From contig NZ_CP036266.1 in the NCBI RefSeq assembly GCF_007744075.1, positions 7,654,564 to 7,718,563 of the forward strand: 64,000 nt of DNA, in the 5' to 3' direction. The position numbers and the translations under genes were made by a program. Under the pieces are notes generated by a model. It had not been told where the DNA came from. It ran no database searches and worked only from the letters and a program-made list of their open reading frames with translations. Each line of letters opens with the position of its first letter. Position 1 is the stretch's first letter. The stretch is from Gimesia chilikensis. GTDB taxonomy: Bacteria > Planctomycetota > Planctomycetia > Planctomycetales > Planctomycetaceae. Shown in pieces: positions 28,971 through 37,872 of the stretch.

Positions 28971-29410
28971 GATCAAATCGGTGGGATAGAGACTGGAATG
29001 GAAACGTGCGGATAGCTGGAAATTATATCTTCGTATACTATCAGTAGCTGAACCAAAGACAATATGCATTCAGCCAGAAACCCTCTATGTTTCGAAGGCC
29101 CGCAACTCCAAAGTGTCGTTAAGTTCACTGAAATAATCGTCAAGCAGAGAGTTCGCTCCGTCTGGATCGGATATATCAGTTTTTCTACCATTCTGTTCAG
29201 ATAGCTCCGTTGCCCTCTGATTCGACGGCTTTGAGAGCCACACACTGCCGGACAAACTGCTGAACTTCAGGTATTATTTCCCTTTTCAGCATGCGGGTCG
29301 GATTTCCCTGAGCCAGAGCAGGGCGTCCTGCGTTGCTGTACTTTTCAGAACCACCGCGTTGTGTATAATCCGGGTCCCACTGCACACCTAACAACCTGAC
29401 AGGAGCCACT
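28971..29410. other. Gap upstream of the surface-protein array, with a possible paralogue remnant
   Basis: No complete gene is visible. On the minus strand an open frame ending at the stop 29085-29087 encodes DDYFSELNDTLEL (29103-29141), which resembles the tail DEYFSALTDETEL of the adjacent paralogue; upstream of it the reading has no start codon and no match to the protease motif. It may be the leftover end of a fourth copy. On the plus strand TATAAT at 29364-29369 precedes the TerC gene by 41 bases, with only a poor -35. Confidence 0.35.
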
Positions 29411-30172
29411 ATGTTTGAATGGATCGCCAGTCCTGAGGCCTGGATCGCGCTTGCAACACTTGCCAGCCTGGAAATTGTACTCGGCATCGACAACATCATT
29501 TTCATTTCGATCCTGGTGGGACGGCTCCCTGAGAAAGAACGCGATCTGGCACGCAAACTGGGCTTGAGCCTGGCGATGATTGCCCGTCTGATTCTGCTGT
29601 TCTCGATCTCCTGGGTGATGGGGCTGACCGAACCCTGGTTCTCCCTGTTCGGCTATGATTTTTCAGGACGCGACCTGATCCTGATTGGCGGTGGCCTGTT
29701 CCTGCTGGCCAAAGCGACGCATGAAATTCACAACAGCCTGGAAGGACCGACGGCACACGAAAAAGCTTCATCCACCGCGACAGCGACCTTCGGTTCGGTC
29801 CTAGTGCAGATCGGCATGTTGGACATCGTCTTTTCGCTGGACTCGGTAATCACCGCGGTCGGACTGGCCGACCACATTTCGATCATGGCGATAGCGATCG
29901 TCCTTTCGGTCGGCGTGATGCTGCTGGCTGCCAAGTCGATTGGTGACTTCGTGGACCGGCACCCGACCATCAAAATCCTGGCGCTTTCCTTCCTGATCAT
30001 GGTCGGCGTGACGCTGATGGTCGAAGGCTTCCAGGTCCACGTTCCCAAAGGCTATATCTATTTCGCGATGGCCTTTTCCGTCACGGTGGAAATGCTCAAT
30101 CTGCGGATGCGGAAAGCGCACGCCGAACCCGTGCACCTGCATAAGAAACTGGAAGAGGGTGAGGCCAGCTGA
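29411..30172 (+). CDS. TerC-family integral membrane protein
   Basis: A 253-residue TerC/YoaE-like protein with about seven membrane helices. Family landmarks are present: ASLEIVLGIDNIIFISIL near the N-terminus (with the conserved acidic E and D inside the helix), LIGGGLFLLAKATHEIHN, and the repeat-related QIGMLDIVFSLDSVITAVGL in the second half. TerC proteins are linked to tellurite resistance and, in several bacteria, to metal (manganese) efflux at secretion sites; the ion here is not known. AGGAG stands about seven bases upstream of the ATG, and TATAAT at 29364-29369 probably gives a short leader. No ter cluster surrounds it. Confidence 0.93.
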   Translation: MFEWIASPEAWIALATLASLEIVLGIDNIIFISILVGRLPEKERDLARKLGLSLAMIARLILLFSISWVMGLTEPWFSLFGYDFSGRDLILIGGGLFLLAKATHEIHNSLEGPTAHEKASSTATATFGSVLVQIGMLDIVFSLDSVITAVGLADHISIMAIAIVLSVGVMLLAAKSIGDFVDRHPTIKILALSFLIMVGVTLMVEGFQVHVPKGYIYFAMAFSVTVEMLNLRMRKAHAEPVHLHKKLEEGEAS

Positions 30173-30187
30173 CTGACTTCACCCTCT
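30154..30187 (+). terminator. Possible terminator overlapping the TerC stop
   Basis: AGAGGGTGA (30154-30162) pairs perfectly with TCACCCTCT (30179-30187) across a 16-base loop that contains the stop codon. The bases behind (ATTAATT) are only moderately T-rich, so termination may be weak. Confidence 0.4.
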
Positions 30188-30220
30188 ATTAATTGACTGC
30201 TGTCGCTCTGATACCTGTGA

Positions 30221-31273
30221 TCAGGGAGTCTGCACGGTCGGTTCGTTGTCTTTCCAGTCGACTTCGGGAACGGACTGCGTGACGTCGCCGGTCGCCGCCC
30301 ATTCGGCACCCCGCTGCAGGGTGATCTGAAAACCGGTCCCCTGCAGGGCGGTCGTATCGTGACCGAGGGTGGTGTGGAAGACGCGTCCCTTGCCGTAATC
30401 GATAACCATCATGATCGGTTCGTGCTCGCCGGTTCCCCGTTCGCTGGGTTCGGAATAGGCGGTTGCCAGCACCTGGACATTCTCAGCCGGCCCGCGGAGT
30501 TTGCCGTAGACTTCGTCGGCAGGGTGCATCCATTCCACGGGCAGGCCTTTCACGATCGGGTGTTCTGCTTCGCGAACTTTCACCACAACCGGAATCCGAG
30601 TGCCGTGCGTGCCCCCACGACCGGCGGTGGTATCCTGTTCCCACTTGCCGTCCCGCAGACGCAGCATCGGACCGGACTTTTCATCGCGACCGGCCCAACC
30701 GCCGACGGCGATCATTTTGTTGTAAGCGTCCCACTCCGGAAACGCATTGTCGGCTGCGTGAAACGACACGAAGCCGCCGCCGTTTGTGACGTATTCGTCG
30801 AATGCCTGCTGCACTTCTTTGGGCCAGTTCTCGCCATTATAGTTACTGATGACGACATCGTACTTTTTGAAATCGGGACGCCACTGCTTCCAGAGCGCCG
30901 GGTTCTCTTTCTGCAGTCGGGCGACTTCGGCTTCCCAGGCTTTCTTGTATTCCGCGAACTGTTTTTCCTGTTCTTCCGTCAGCTTCTTGTTGGCGGGTTT
31001 CCGCGGTGGACGGGGAACGCCTGGCGGCGTGGTGGAAACTTCCACGGTGAATTTACCCGAGTTCTCCAGGATCTTTTTCAGCACCGGGGTCGTCTCCCGC
31101 CAGTTATGATTATTCTGCCCGTCGATCAACAGCACCGACAGCTTATCGCCCTGGTCCTGGGCTTCTGTCTGCTCGGCCTGCGCCTGACTGGACGGCTCTC
31201 CTGCGGCACAGGAAAACAGACAGAAACAGCACATCAGCAAGAGACTATATTTTGACAATGACGGCGCGCACAT
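30221..31273 (-). CDS. ThuA-like lipoprotein
   Basis: 350 residues from the ATG at 31273, which has GAGGAG about ten bases upstream; the longer frame to 31372 adds a poor leader. The start is a lipoprotein signal with FCLFSC before CAAGEP, so the protein is probably lipid-anchored. The ThuA (trehalose-utilisation, glutamine-amidotransferase-like) fold shows in LSVLLIDGQNNHNW, YDVVISNYNGENWP, FDEYVTNGGGFVSFHAADNAFPEW, HPIVKGLPVEWMHPADEVYG and GKGRVFHTTLGHD. A charged insert (KPANKKLTEEQEKQFAEYKK and beyond) breaks the early part of the domain. ThuA-like proteins are thought to act in sugar metabolism; biochemical function is poorly known. It stands alone, convergent with TerC. Confidence 0.88.
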   Translation of the reverse strand: MCAPSLSKYSLLLMCCFCLFSCAAGEPSSQAQAEQTEAQDQGDKLSVLLIDGQNNHNWRETTPVLKKILENSGKFTVEVSTTPPGVPRPPRKPANKKLTEEQEKQFAEYKKAWEAEVARLQKENPALWKQWRPDFKKYDVVISNYNGENWPKEVQQAFDEYVTNGGGFVSFHAADNAFPEWDAYNKMIAVGGWAGRDEKSGPMLRLRDGKWEQDTTAGRGGTHGTRIPVVVKVREAEHPIVKGLPVEWMHPADEVYGKLRGPAENVQVLATAYSEPSERGTGEHEPIMMVIDYGKGRVFHTTLGHDTTALQGTGFQITLQRGAEWAATGDVTQSVPEVDWKDNEPTVQTP

Positions 31274-31543
31274 CGACGGATTTCTCCTCTGAATCTGGAA
31301 TGAGAATAAAGCCGGCCCCCGAATCAGAGTCCCGGAGCCGATGCCTTTACAGTACCAGTCGCACAGATCCAAGTCACTAAAAAACAGCAGCGGATTCCGG
31401 AATTGCCGGCAATCATTGTCTGGAAAACGAAGTTCAGTAGACCAGTATTCTTGCGGGGCTGTTTCATTTTCATGAGTCGCCTATAATAGACTTCAGAGAT
31501 TCATTTCCAATTTCACTTCGTGTTTCATAGAAAGTGCTCTGTC

Positions 31544-32290
31544 ATGAAACAGGTTGCCATCATTACCGGCGGCGGACAGGGAATCGGCGCGGCGACATCC
31601 GTGCTGGCGGCCCAGCGCGGCTATGCGGTTTGTGTGAACTACCGGACCAACGAAACCTCCGCGGACTCAGTCGTCTGCCGGATTCGCAATGCGGGGGGCA
31701 CCGCGATTGCCGTCCAGGCCGATGTCTCGAACGAAGACGAAGTCGAACGACTGTTCCAGACCACCGACGAAAAGCTGGGGCCCGTCACGGCGCTCGTGAA
31801 CAACGCCGGCATCCTCGAACAGCAGATGAAGTTCGAAGAGATGACTTACGACCGCTGGAAGCGGATTTTCGATACCAACGTGTTCGGCAGCTTCCTCTGC
31901 TGTCGGGCTGCGATTCGCAGAATGTCGACTCATCACGGCGGTCAGGGGGGCGCGATCGTGAATGTCTCCTCGCTGGCTTCCCGCGCAGGATCCCCGTTTG
32001 AATACGTGGACTACGCCGCGTCCAAAGGTGCCGTCGACTCGCTGACGCTCGGTCTCTCCAAAGAAGTCGCAGACGCCGGCATTCGCGTGAATGCGGTCCG
32101 CCCCGGCTTCATCGACACCGCGATGCACGCCAGCGGCGGCGAACCGAATCGCATCGAACGGGTCAAAGCACAGGTCCCCCTCAAACGGGGCGGGACGACA
32201 GAGGAGGTTGCGTTTGCGATATTGTGGCTGTTGTCAGATGAATCTACCTACACCACCGGCAGCTTCATTGAAATTGCGGGTGGGAGATAG
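31544..32290 (+). CDS. Short-chain dehydrogenase/reductase (SDR), classical type
   Basis: 248 residues from the ATG at 31544; the in-frame ATG at 31520 would add eight residues not typical of the family. All classical SDR marks are present: nucleotide loop TGGGQGIG (8-15), NNAG (86-89), catalytic Ser in NVSSLAS (142/143), and Tyr-x-x-x-Lys in YAASK (157-161), then the C-terminal RPGFIDTAMHA and DESTYTTGSFIEIAGG. VNYRTN after the second strand, with Arg at the expected site, suggests NADP(H) preference. Sequence style is closest to 3-oxoacyl-ACP or glucose dehydrogenase-like reductases, but the substrate cannot be told. No close neighbours in the same direction. Confidence 0.92.
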   Translation: MKQVAIITGGGQGIGAATSVLAAQRGYAVCVNYRTNETSADSVVCRIRNAGGTAIAVQADVSNEDEVERLFQTTDEKLGPVTALVNNAGILEQQMKFEEMTYDRWKRIFDTNVFGSFLCCRAAIRRMSTHHGGQGGAIVNVSSLASRAGSPFEYVDYAASKGAVDSLTLGLSKEVADAGIRVNAVRPGFIDTAMHASGGEPNRIERVKAQVPLKRGGTTEEVAFAILWLLSDESTYTTGSFIEIAGGR

Positions 32291-32465
32291 ACAACCTGCT
32301 GCAGCTTGACCGTTTACTCCCCTCACCCTGTCGCGGAATTCAGTCTATCCATTCCAACAGCGACTACGATAGACTGCAGGCTGACACGCCCGCTCAACTC
32401 GAATCAGGAACGCCATATGCTTTGTTCAGCCAAGTGAATGCTACTGGCACTATTGACGTGCTGAG

Positions 32466-32957
32466 TTATTCGATTTGGCCTGCCAGCCATTCGCCCCCAT
32501 CCTCAATGCTCATTTCCGCATAGATTCTGCCAAGCTCTCGTTGCCCTTTAGCGAGGGCGATACATGAAGCCGCACACCGTGTTGTAAGCTCATCCCACTG
32601 CCGCTGTGGATGCTGCGAGAGTACAAGTGGCATTGATGCGATGGTCTGCATATAGTCCTCCTGTAATTCCGCAGGGATGTCTGGACCATCCGGTCTGGCT
32701 AATTCAATCTCAGAAATGAGTGCAACTGAATTCCAGTCAATTTCAGAGCTGTTACGAATCAAATCCGCAAGATACGGAACTGCTGCATACGAGACCTCAC
32801 CAATCTCACCCTGATACACGAGGTAATTCCAACATTCATCCCAAAGTTGTTTAGTCGGACCTGATTTCAAAAGCTGACCTAGCATCGATGCCACATCGAA
32901 GTCAGCACCGATAGCTGTCTTATACGAACGCCATCTTGGATCATCTAACGATAACAT
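32466..32957 (-). CDS. Uncharacterised 163-residue soluble protein
   Basis: I do not recognise a named domain. The protein opens with SLDDPRWRSYKTAIGADFD and contains WNYLVYQGEIGEVSYAAVPYLADLI, a pattern (Gly-Glu-x-Ser-Tyr-Ala-Ala-Val-Pro-x-Leu) that I recall from small helical proteins of unknown role, some found next to toxin genes as possible immunity proteins. Acidic overall, mostly helical, no signal peptide or membrane segment. An AAGG lies six bases before the ATG. It stands alone in a loosely packed region. A link to toxin immunity is only a suggestion. Confidence 0.6.
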   Translation of the reverse strand: MLSLDDPRWRSYKTAIGADFDVASMLGQLLKSGPTKQLWDECWNYLVYQGEIGEVSYAAVPYLADLIRNSSEIDWNSVALISEIELARPDGPDIPAELQEDYMQTIASMPLVLSQHPQRQWDELTTRCAASCIALAKGQRELGRIYAEMSIEDGGEWLAGQIE

Positions 32958-33762
32958 CTGCCTTCGTCCTGCTGTTGAGAATTAAAATGTGCCGGGAAAG
33001 AATGGTACAGTCAATTCGAAACGTGTTTCAAGTGGTATTGTTGAATCCTGGAGTTTCGGCCTCGGCTGATTGCGAAAGGTAAAATTGTTGAGACACTATT
33101 TCAACGACTCGAAAGAGAACGTAAAATGAGAGTTTCTGAGCTTCCTGGAGTTAATACTCCGCCCAGGCGATTTCTTCCTGAATTTTATCCCCATGTTGTT
33201 CGGAAACAACTTGTCCCGAAAAAATGAATCTGAGTTCTGGATACGAAGACCACAATCGGATGAACCATAACTGGCCAGCGATTCCCTGTGTAAGATGATG
33301 GGTTGTGGCATTCTATGTGGACTTTTTCAGTTCCGTTCTCAACCGGATTCTGAAATTGAATTAGAGAGAATGGGGATGGTGTTTAGCGCAACACTGGTGG
33401 GTGAGGTCGTTTAATATGCAGACAGTCGCGAAGCATCGGTCAGTGAATACATTTTTCGAGGATGACTATCAGGCAACCGAAACGGCTAATGCCCTGCGGC
33501 TAATTTTCTTACATTGATTTGAGTTGATCAGCTTGATTGGGACAAGTACCTCAAGATCGCATGTAATTATGCGTACTTACCTCGACACTATTGTCCAGCC
33601 GCATATTCAACTGGGAAAGACTTAGAGCATCTTTTCGCCTTTTCAGTTACAGTCACCTTTTCGTCCCTCTTTTCCGGTCCAATTGAGAATCGACAGAACT
33701 CCTGATAGATTGTGTGATAATTAATTTGTGTGTATCAACCATCCACTGTGAATAGAACACCG
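32958..33762. other. Long non-coding stretch
   Basis: About 800 bases without a gene I can support; several short frames lack ribosome sites and recognisable content. It has more A/T than the flanks and includes a copy of the end of the peroxiredoxin gene at 33614-33667 (separate entry). It may be decayed DNA. Confidence 0.5.
33614..33667 (-). pseudogene. Displaced copy of the peroxiredoxin gene 3' end
   Basis: GGGAAAGACTTAGAG followed by two changed bases and TCTTTTCGCCTTT repeats the end of the peroxiredoxin gene (34626-34655, including its stop codon), and similarity continues more loosely through CAGTTACAG and TTTTCG. The copy lies about 1 kb from the original, in the same orientation, with no upstream peroxiredoxin sequence attached. 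Confidence 0.55.
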
Positions 33763-34512
33763 ATGTTTGAATCGAATACCGCCGTGATTATCATCTTCGT
33801 CGCAGTTGCAGTTGTACTGGTGGCTGTCCTGTCGCTGTTGCGACAACACGGTGTTGTGCAGGCTGGTGTCGCCAACCGGCTTCGTACCCTGGCACTGGAA
33901 AACGCCGATTACACAATCTTTATTGGTATACCTGTAACTGCGCCAGCAGAGTGGGATACTGTAACCGAGGTCACGGACAGCACACTCTACCTTCAGGACG
34001 GTAATGCTATCCCGTATTCCCGTGTTCGCGCATTTGCTGTCGCCTACACTAACGGCCAGCTTGTTGATGCCGAACTATGTGGACTCCCGCTGCCACCAGG
34101 TACTTCAGGACTTTTGCCCTCGCGGAAAACTGACGACGACATTCTGGAAGCTGATGATCTCGTCATCGGCAGGAACTATATTCGGATCACCTATGGTGCC
34201 TGCCCGGCACATCCCAACAGCCCGGATCATTATGCAACGACTCTCACCAACATCTCCAATGAACCGATCCGAGTCGAACGATTTGCGGGATATACTAAGA
34301 CGAATGCAGGCTGGCGGCTCTCCACCGTCACTAATTCATTCTTCAGTGCAGAAGAGTTTCAAGAGTGGTACGGACTCAGGAACAGAGCGTGGATTATGCC
34401 AGGTAAATCAGTGACTGACCCGAATAATTACGGAGCCCGTCCTGTGTTATGGGCTTATTACTGCCGTTCCGAATCTGGTAAACGCTTCATTGTCGGTGAG
34501 TCCCTGGAATAG
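33763..34512 (+). CDS. Membrane-anchored protein of unknown function
   Basis: 249 residues from the ATG at 33763; an in-frame GTG at 33730 would add 11 residues. One N-terminal membrane segment (AVIIIFVAVAVVLVAVLSLL, about 7-26) is followed by a folded region with FIGIPVTAPAEWDTVTEV, NAIPYSRVRAFAVAY, DLVIGRNYIRITYG and a beta-rich tail (TTLTNISNEPIRVERFAGY, FSAEEFQEWYGL, WIMPGKSVTDPNNYG). The last part resembles a beta sandwich of the kind that binds other proteins, but I recognise no family. The region between the duplicated peroxiredoxin tail and the real peroxiredoxin consists almost entirely of this gene, so it may have arrived as an insertion. Confidence 0.6.
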   Translation: MFESNTAVIIIFVAVAVVLVAVLSLLRQHGVVQAGVANRLRTLALENADYTIFIGIPVTAPAEWDTVTEVTDSTLYLQDGNAIPYSRVRAFAVAYTNGQLVDAELCGLPLPPGTSGLLPSRKTDDDILEADDLVIGRNYIRITYGACPAHPNSPDHYATTLTNISNEPIRVERFAGYTKTNAGWRLSTVTNSFFSAEEFQEWYGLRNRAWIMPGKSVTDPNNYGARPVLWAYYCRSESGKRFIVGESLE

Positions 34513-34570
34513 GTGTCTGAAAGGTGAGGGAGATTTTGATTTAATTCCCGCTACCACCCTCCCGCCTCGC

Positions 34571-34610
34571 GTAAAAAAAGCAGGAGTCCCATGCGGGAAG
34601 CTCCTGCTTT
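34571..34610 (-). terminator. Intrinsic terminator of the peroxiredoxin gene
   Basis: On the minus strand AAAGCAGGAG (34610-34601) pairs with CTCCTGCTTT (34586-34577), with an inner stem TCCC/GGGA, followed by further T residues and then AC. It starts 24 bases past the peroxiredoxin stop. Confidence 0.88.
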
Positions 34611-34634
34611 GAATGCTTTGCAGCGGGGAAAGAC

Positions 34635-35162
34635 TTAGAGAGTCTTTTCGCCTTTCTTCCAGTTACAGGGAACGTTTTCGCCTGTCTGGAGTGCGTCGAG
34701 TACACGCAGTACTTCGTCGACGTTACGTCCAACGCTCAGCGGGTGGATGGCCAGCCACTGGCAGACGCCTTCCGGATCGATCAGGAAGATACCACGCAGT
34801 GAGATACCGAGTTCTTCTTTCAGAACGCCGTAGTCGCTGGAGAGCTTGTGAGTTCCGTCAGCGAGCATGGGGTACTTGAGGTCGGCCAGCTGGGGATCAG
34901 CGTCGCACCAGCCTTTGTGGGAGTACTTACTGTCGGTGCTGGCGGTCAGCACCTGGCAGTTCCGTTCTTCGAACTTGCCGAGGGCTTCGTTGAATGCAAC
35001 CAACTCAGTCGGGCAGACGAACGTGAAGTCCAGGGGATAGAAGAACAGGCAAACCCATTTGCCTTTGAAATCTTCCAGTTTGTAATCCTTGAAAGAATCG
35101 GAGGTGCGATCGTAACCCTGCAGTGCGAAATCGGGAGCGGGCTGCATTACTTGAGCTGTCAT
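34635..35162 (-). CDS. 2-Cys peroxiredoxin (AhpC/Prx1 type)
   Basis: 175 residues, full length. The peroxidatic Cys is C50 in FYPLDFTFVCPTE, and the resolving Cys is C166 in ENVPCNWKKGE, which makes it a typical 2-Cys enzyme. It reduces hydrogen peroxide and organic peroxides with electrons from thioredoxin or AhpF-like partners and acts in the cytoplasm as a dimer or decamer. Further marks are TASTDSKYSHKGWC and GIFLIDPEGV. A GAAGG stands about fifteen bases upstream of the ATG, rather far. No reductase gene is adjacent. A terminator follows directly. Confidence 0.95.
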   Translation of the reverse strand: MTAQVMQPAPDFALQGYDRTSDSFKDYKLEDFKGKWVCLFFYPLDFTFVCPTELVAFNEALGKFEERNCQVLTASTDSKYSHKGWCDADPQLADLKYPMLADGTHKLSSDYGVLKEELGISLRGIFLIDPEGVCQWLAIHPLSVGRNVDEVLRVLDALQTGENVPCNWKKGEKTL

Positions 35163-35215
35163 TAGTCTTGTCTTACCTTCAATAAACGGTGAATCGAAAT
35201 GTTTTTAAAATACAA

Positions 35216-35251
35216 GACACGGGCTGCCTGTCTGCAGGATCAACCCGTGTC
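35216..35251 (-). terminator. Intrinsic terminator after the KKEEP-rich protein gene
   Basis: GACACGGG (minus strand 35251-35244) pairs perfectly with CCCGTGTC (35223-35216) around a 20-base loop with its own small CTGC/GCAG stem. TTGTATTTT follows, and it lies 13 bases past the stop of the minus-strand gene. Confidence 0.75.
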
Positions 35252-35264
35252 ATGAGCGTCAGTT

Positions 35265-36488
35265 TTAGAGACCAGCTTTGATGACGGAAAGTGAACCGGG
35301 AGATTTTTCCGGATCTTTTCCCTGAGTTCCAAAGGTGCTCAGATACAGGTTGCCTTCCTTGTCAAAGGCGATGGCTGCGGGCTTGTCGAGAGTGACAATC
35401 TGCTCGGCAGTCACTTTGTCGCCTTCGATTTTCAGTTCGAACAGACCGCCTTTGGCAGCGTCGACCCAGGAGAAATCGGTGGCGTACAGTTTCTTGGTTT
35501 TGGGGCTGTAAGCCAGGCCGGCGATGTCGCTCAGGCCGGTCTTCAGGCTCTTGGTCAGCTTACCGGTTTTGGGATCGTAGAAGGTCAGCAGCGAATCGCC
35601 GGCGACGTTGACTTCACCCATCTGACCGACGACCAGTTCTTTGCCGTCGAGGGTAAAGGTGATCGGTGCGGGAGCATCAACGTTGGTTGCGGTTTTGGTT
35701 TCGATGCTGGGTTCCAGCGGACCGGCTTTGCCGTCTTTGACAACCGACTTGGCGACCCAGCCTTTGGTGTCGTCGCCGTTACAGGTAACGAAGATCGCAC
35801 CGTCGCCGAAAGCGACGCCGTAGAAGTTACCTTCGCCTTTGGCAGACTTGTCGCCGGCTTTGATCGGTCCCAGAGTCTGGGCAGCGGTGTCTTCTTTGAC
35901 CCACTTGGCCAGTGGCTTGTCACCGACTTTGTAGATGCGAACCAGTTCTTCACCATCGGGACGGCTGCCGTCACCGACGACCAGCATGTCCTTGCTCATG
36001 AAGGTCAGGCCCAGGGGTCCGATGTTGTACTTGGGACCTTTGCCGTAGACATCGGTCGGGTAAGCGTCGATTTCGAGATCGACGGTTTTGCCTTTGGGGT
36101 CGTAACGGTAAACACCGTAACGGCTGGCAACGAAGACGTGTCCGGTGCCTTCCTGGATGGCGATCCCGCTGGGGCTTTCCAGGTTGGTGACCAGGGTTTT
36201 GACGGTCACGGCCGGCTTTTCAGGTTCTTCTTTTTTGGGCTCCTCTTTCTTAGGCTCTTCCTTTTTGGGTTCTTCCTTCTTGGGAGCTTCTTTTTTCTCT
36301 TCCTTTTTGGGCTCTTCTTTTTTAGGAGCCTCTTTCTTGGGCTCTTCTTTCTTCTCGGCGGCTTTTTTGTCGTCGCCTTTCTTATCACCTTTTTCATCGG
36401 CGATCAGATGAGAACTTCCAAGTGTCAGGCAGACTGCGGTCAGGCAGTACGCGCTGAGTTTCAAGATTTGTTGTAAATTCCACTGCAT
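35265..36488 (-). CDS. Secreted Lys/Glu/Pro-rich linker plus beta-propeller protein
   Basis: 407 residues from the ATG at 36488, which has AAGGAAG nine bases upstream; the ATG at 36497 is directly against that motif. A signal peptide (YCLTAVCLTLGSSHLIA) is followed by about 65 residues of near-perfect KKEEP/KKEAP repeats, a charged low-complexity linker. The rest is an NHL/SMP-30-like propeller: LESPSGIAIQEGTGHVFVAS, GPLGLTFMSKDMLVVGDGS, FYGVAFGDGAIFVTCNGDD, GLAYSPKTKKLYATDFSW and PAAIAFDKEGNLYLSTFG. Such proteins may bind sugars or lactones, but no catalytic set is clear. The gene is 73 bases downstream of the cytochrome peroxidase and could share its transcript. Confidence 0.8.
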   Translation of the reverse strand: MQWNLQQILKLSAYCLTAVCLTLGSSHLIADEKGDKKGDDKKAAEKKEEPKKEAPKKEEPKKEEKKEAPKKEEPKKEEPKKEEPKKEEPEKPAVTVKTLVTNLESPSGIAIQEGTGHVFVASRYGVYRYDPKGKTVDLEIDAYPTDVYGKGPKYNIGPLGLTFMSKDMLVVGDGSRPDGEELVRIYKVGDKPLAKWVKEDTAAQTLGPIKAGDKSAKGEGNFYGVAFGDGAIFVTCNGDDTKGWVAKSVVKDGKAGPLEPSIETKTATNVDAPAPITFTLDGKELVVGQMGEVNVAGDSLLTFYDPKTGKLTKSLKTGLSDIAGLAYSPKTKKLYATDFSWVDAAKGGLFELKIEGDKVTAEQIVTLDKPAAIAFDKEGNLYLSTFGTQGKDPEKSPGSLSVIKAGL

Positions 36489-36570
36489 GGTGTTCATCTT
36501 CCTTTGAAAAGGGGATTTTCAATTAGTTTTCCAAAAACTCATCCTGTAACGCGAAATGTCCGCCGCGATC

Positions 36571-37611
36571 TTACTTGGGTAACTCGGGCATCTTATGCTC
36601 AGGATAATTCGAACTGGTCAGGCCTTCCTTCATGAAGGTCACCAGATCATCCACTTCCTGCGGTGTTAAATTCAGCTTGAAAATCTCTTCATCGAGAAAT
36701 TCGTTGGGAACACCGCCTTTATTATAGTGTTCCACGACTTCTTTCAAAGTCTTCATACTGCCGTCGTGCATGTAGGGTCCGGACTTGGCAATGTCCCGCA
36801 GCGTTGGCGTTTTGAAGCTGCCGGTATCGCCGCCGAGATTGCTGATGGTCTTGCGTCCTTCATCCGGTTTGTCCGCATCCATACCCACGCCGATGTTGTG
36901 AAACGCGTTGTCAGTAAAGTTGGGACCGGAGTGACAGGAACTGCAGGCCGCCCGACCGAAAAAGAGTTCCATGCCCCGCTGGGCCTCGGGCGAAAGGGCT
37001 TTCTTGTCACCGGCTTTGAAACGGTCGTAAGGAGCATCGCCGCAGAGAATGGTCCGCTCGTAAGAGGCGATGGCCTTGGCGATGTTTTCTTCAGTCGCAT
37101 CGGAGCCGAAGATCTTCTGGAACTGTGATTTGTAGCCGGGGATCTTATTGATCCGTTCGACAGCTTCCGGGAGTGTCAGGTTCATTTCGATCGGGTTGGC
37201 GATCGGTCCGAGTGCCTGCTCTTCCAGGGAGCCGGCACGTCCGTCCCAGAAGTGGAAGTTGTTGTAGGCGGCGTTGATCACCGTGGGGGAATTGCGGCCC
37301 CCCTTCTGGCCTTTAAAGCCGGTCGCGAACTGATCGGCGTTGCTGTAACCCTTGCCGGGATCGTGACAGCTGGCACAGGAGATGGTGTTGTCCCGCGAAA
37401 GACGTTTGTCGAAATAGAGCTGCTTGCCGAGCGCGATTTTTTCCGGGGTCGGCGGGTTGTCTGCAGGGAAGGGAACCGGGGGCAGACCGGCGGGAACTTC
37501 GATGACGAAGTCCTCTGCCTGCGCAGCGACGGTACCGACGTGGATCAGCAGAGCGGCCGCTCCGCCTGCGATCAGGGTTCGCACGAATTTACGTTGTTTT
37601 TCCAGCGCCAT
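36571..37611 (-). CDS. Di-heme cytochrome c peroxidase / MauG-family protein
   Basis: 346 residues with signal peptide (LIAGGAAALLIHVGTVAAQA). Two c-type heme sites are visible: CASCH at 79-83 and CSSCH at 223-227. The first follows KQLYFDKRLSRDNTISC and the second follows GMELFFGRAAC, as in bacterial di-heme peroxidases. Also typical are NSPTVINAAYNNFHFWDGRAGSLEEQALGPI and FKTPTLRDIAKSGPYMHDGSMKTLKEVVEHYNKGG. The enzyme probably reduces hydrogen peroxide with electrons from a cytochrome or other donor in the periplasm. AGGTGAG is just upstream of the ATG. The KKEEP-rich propeller gene follows. Confidence 0.93.
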   Translation of the reverse strand: MALEKQRKFVRTLIAGGAAALLIHVGTVAAQAEDFVIEVPAGLPPVPFPADNPPTPEKIALGKQLYFDKRLSRDNTISCASCHDPGKGYSNADQFATGFKGQKGGRNSPTVINAAYNNFHFWDGRAGSLEEQALGPIANPIEMNLTLPEAVERINKIPGYKSQFQKIFGSDATEENIAKAIASYERTILCGDAPYDRFKAGDKKALSPEAQRGMELFFGRAACSSCHSGPNFTDNAFHNIGVGMDADKPDEGRKTISNLGGDTGSFKTPTLRDIAKSGPYMHDGSMKTLKEVVEHYNKGGVPNEFLDEEIFKLNLTPQEVDDLVTFMKEGLTSSNYPEHKMPELPK

Positions 37612-37872
37612 TATCTCACCTCACTACGTGGACGACTTAAAAAAGCTGTATCGGGCGGATAACTGTTGTTGCAGTGAATGTGTGCACACAATTCACGACG
37701 GGAACGCTATGAAAATGGTGGTCCCGGAACAGAAAAGTTACCTCAATTCCATATTTTTAGTCGCTGCGCACAGGACTGCAAGTCACTATCGACGCTGAAT
37801 TGAATTGAAAGTGAGATTTTCACAGGATTTACGACCGAAGGCATCAGCCGTAATTGCTTATTGTCCCTGAGC

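Noticed and set aside
33096..33311. A 71-codon minus-strand frame in the non-coding stretch
   Set aside because: No ribosome site, no recognisable motif and unremarkable composition.
36145..36476. Plus-strand frames rich in Ser/Phe/Leu
   Set aside because: They are the reverse of the KKEEP codons and have no independent support.
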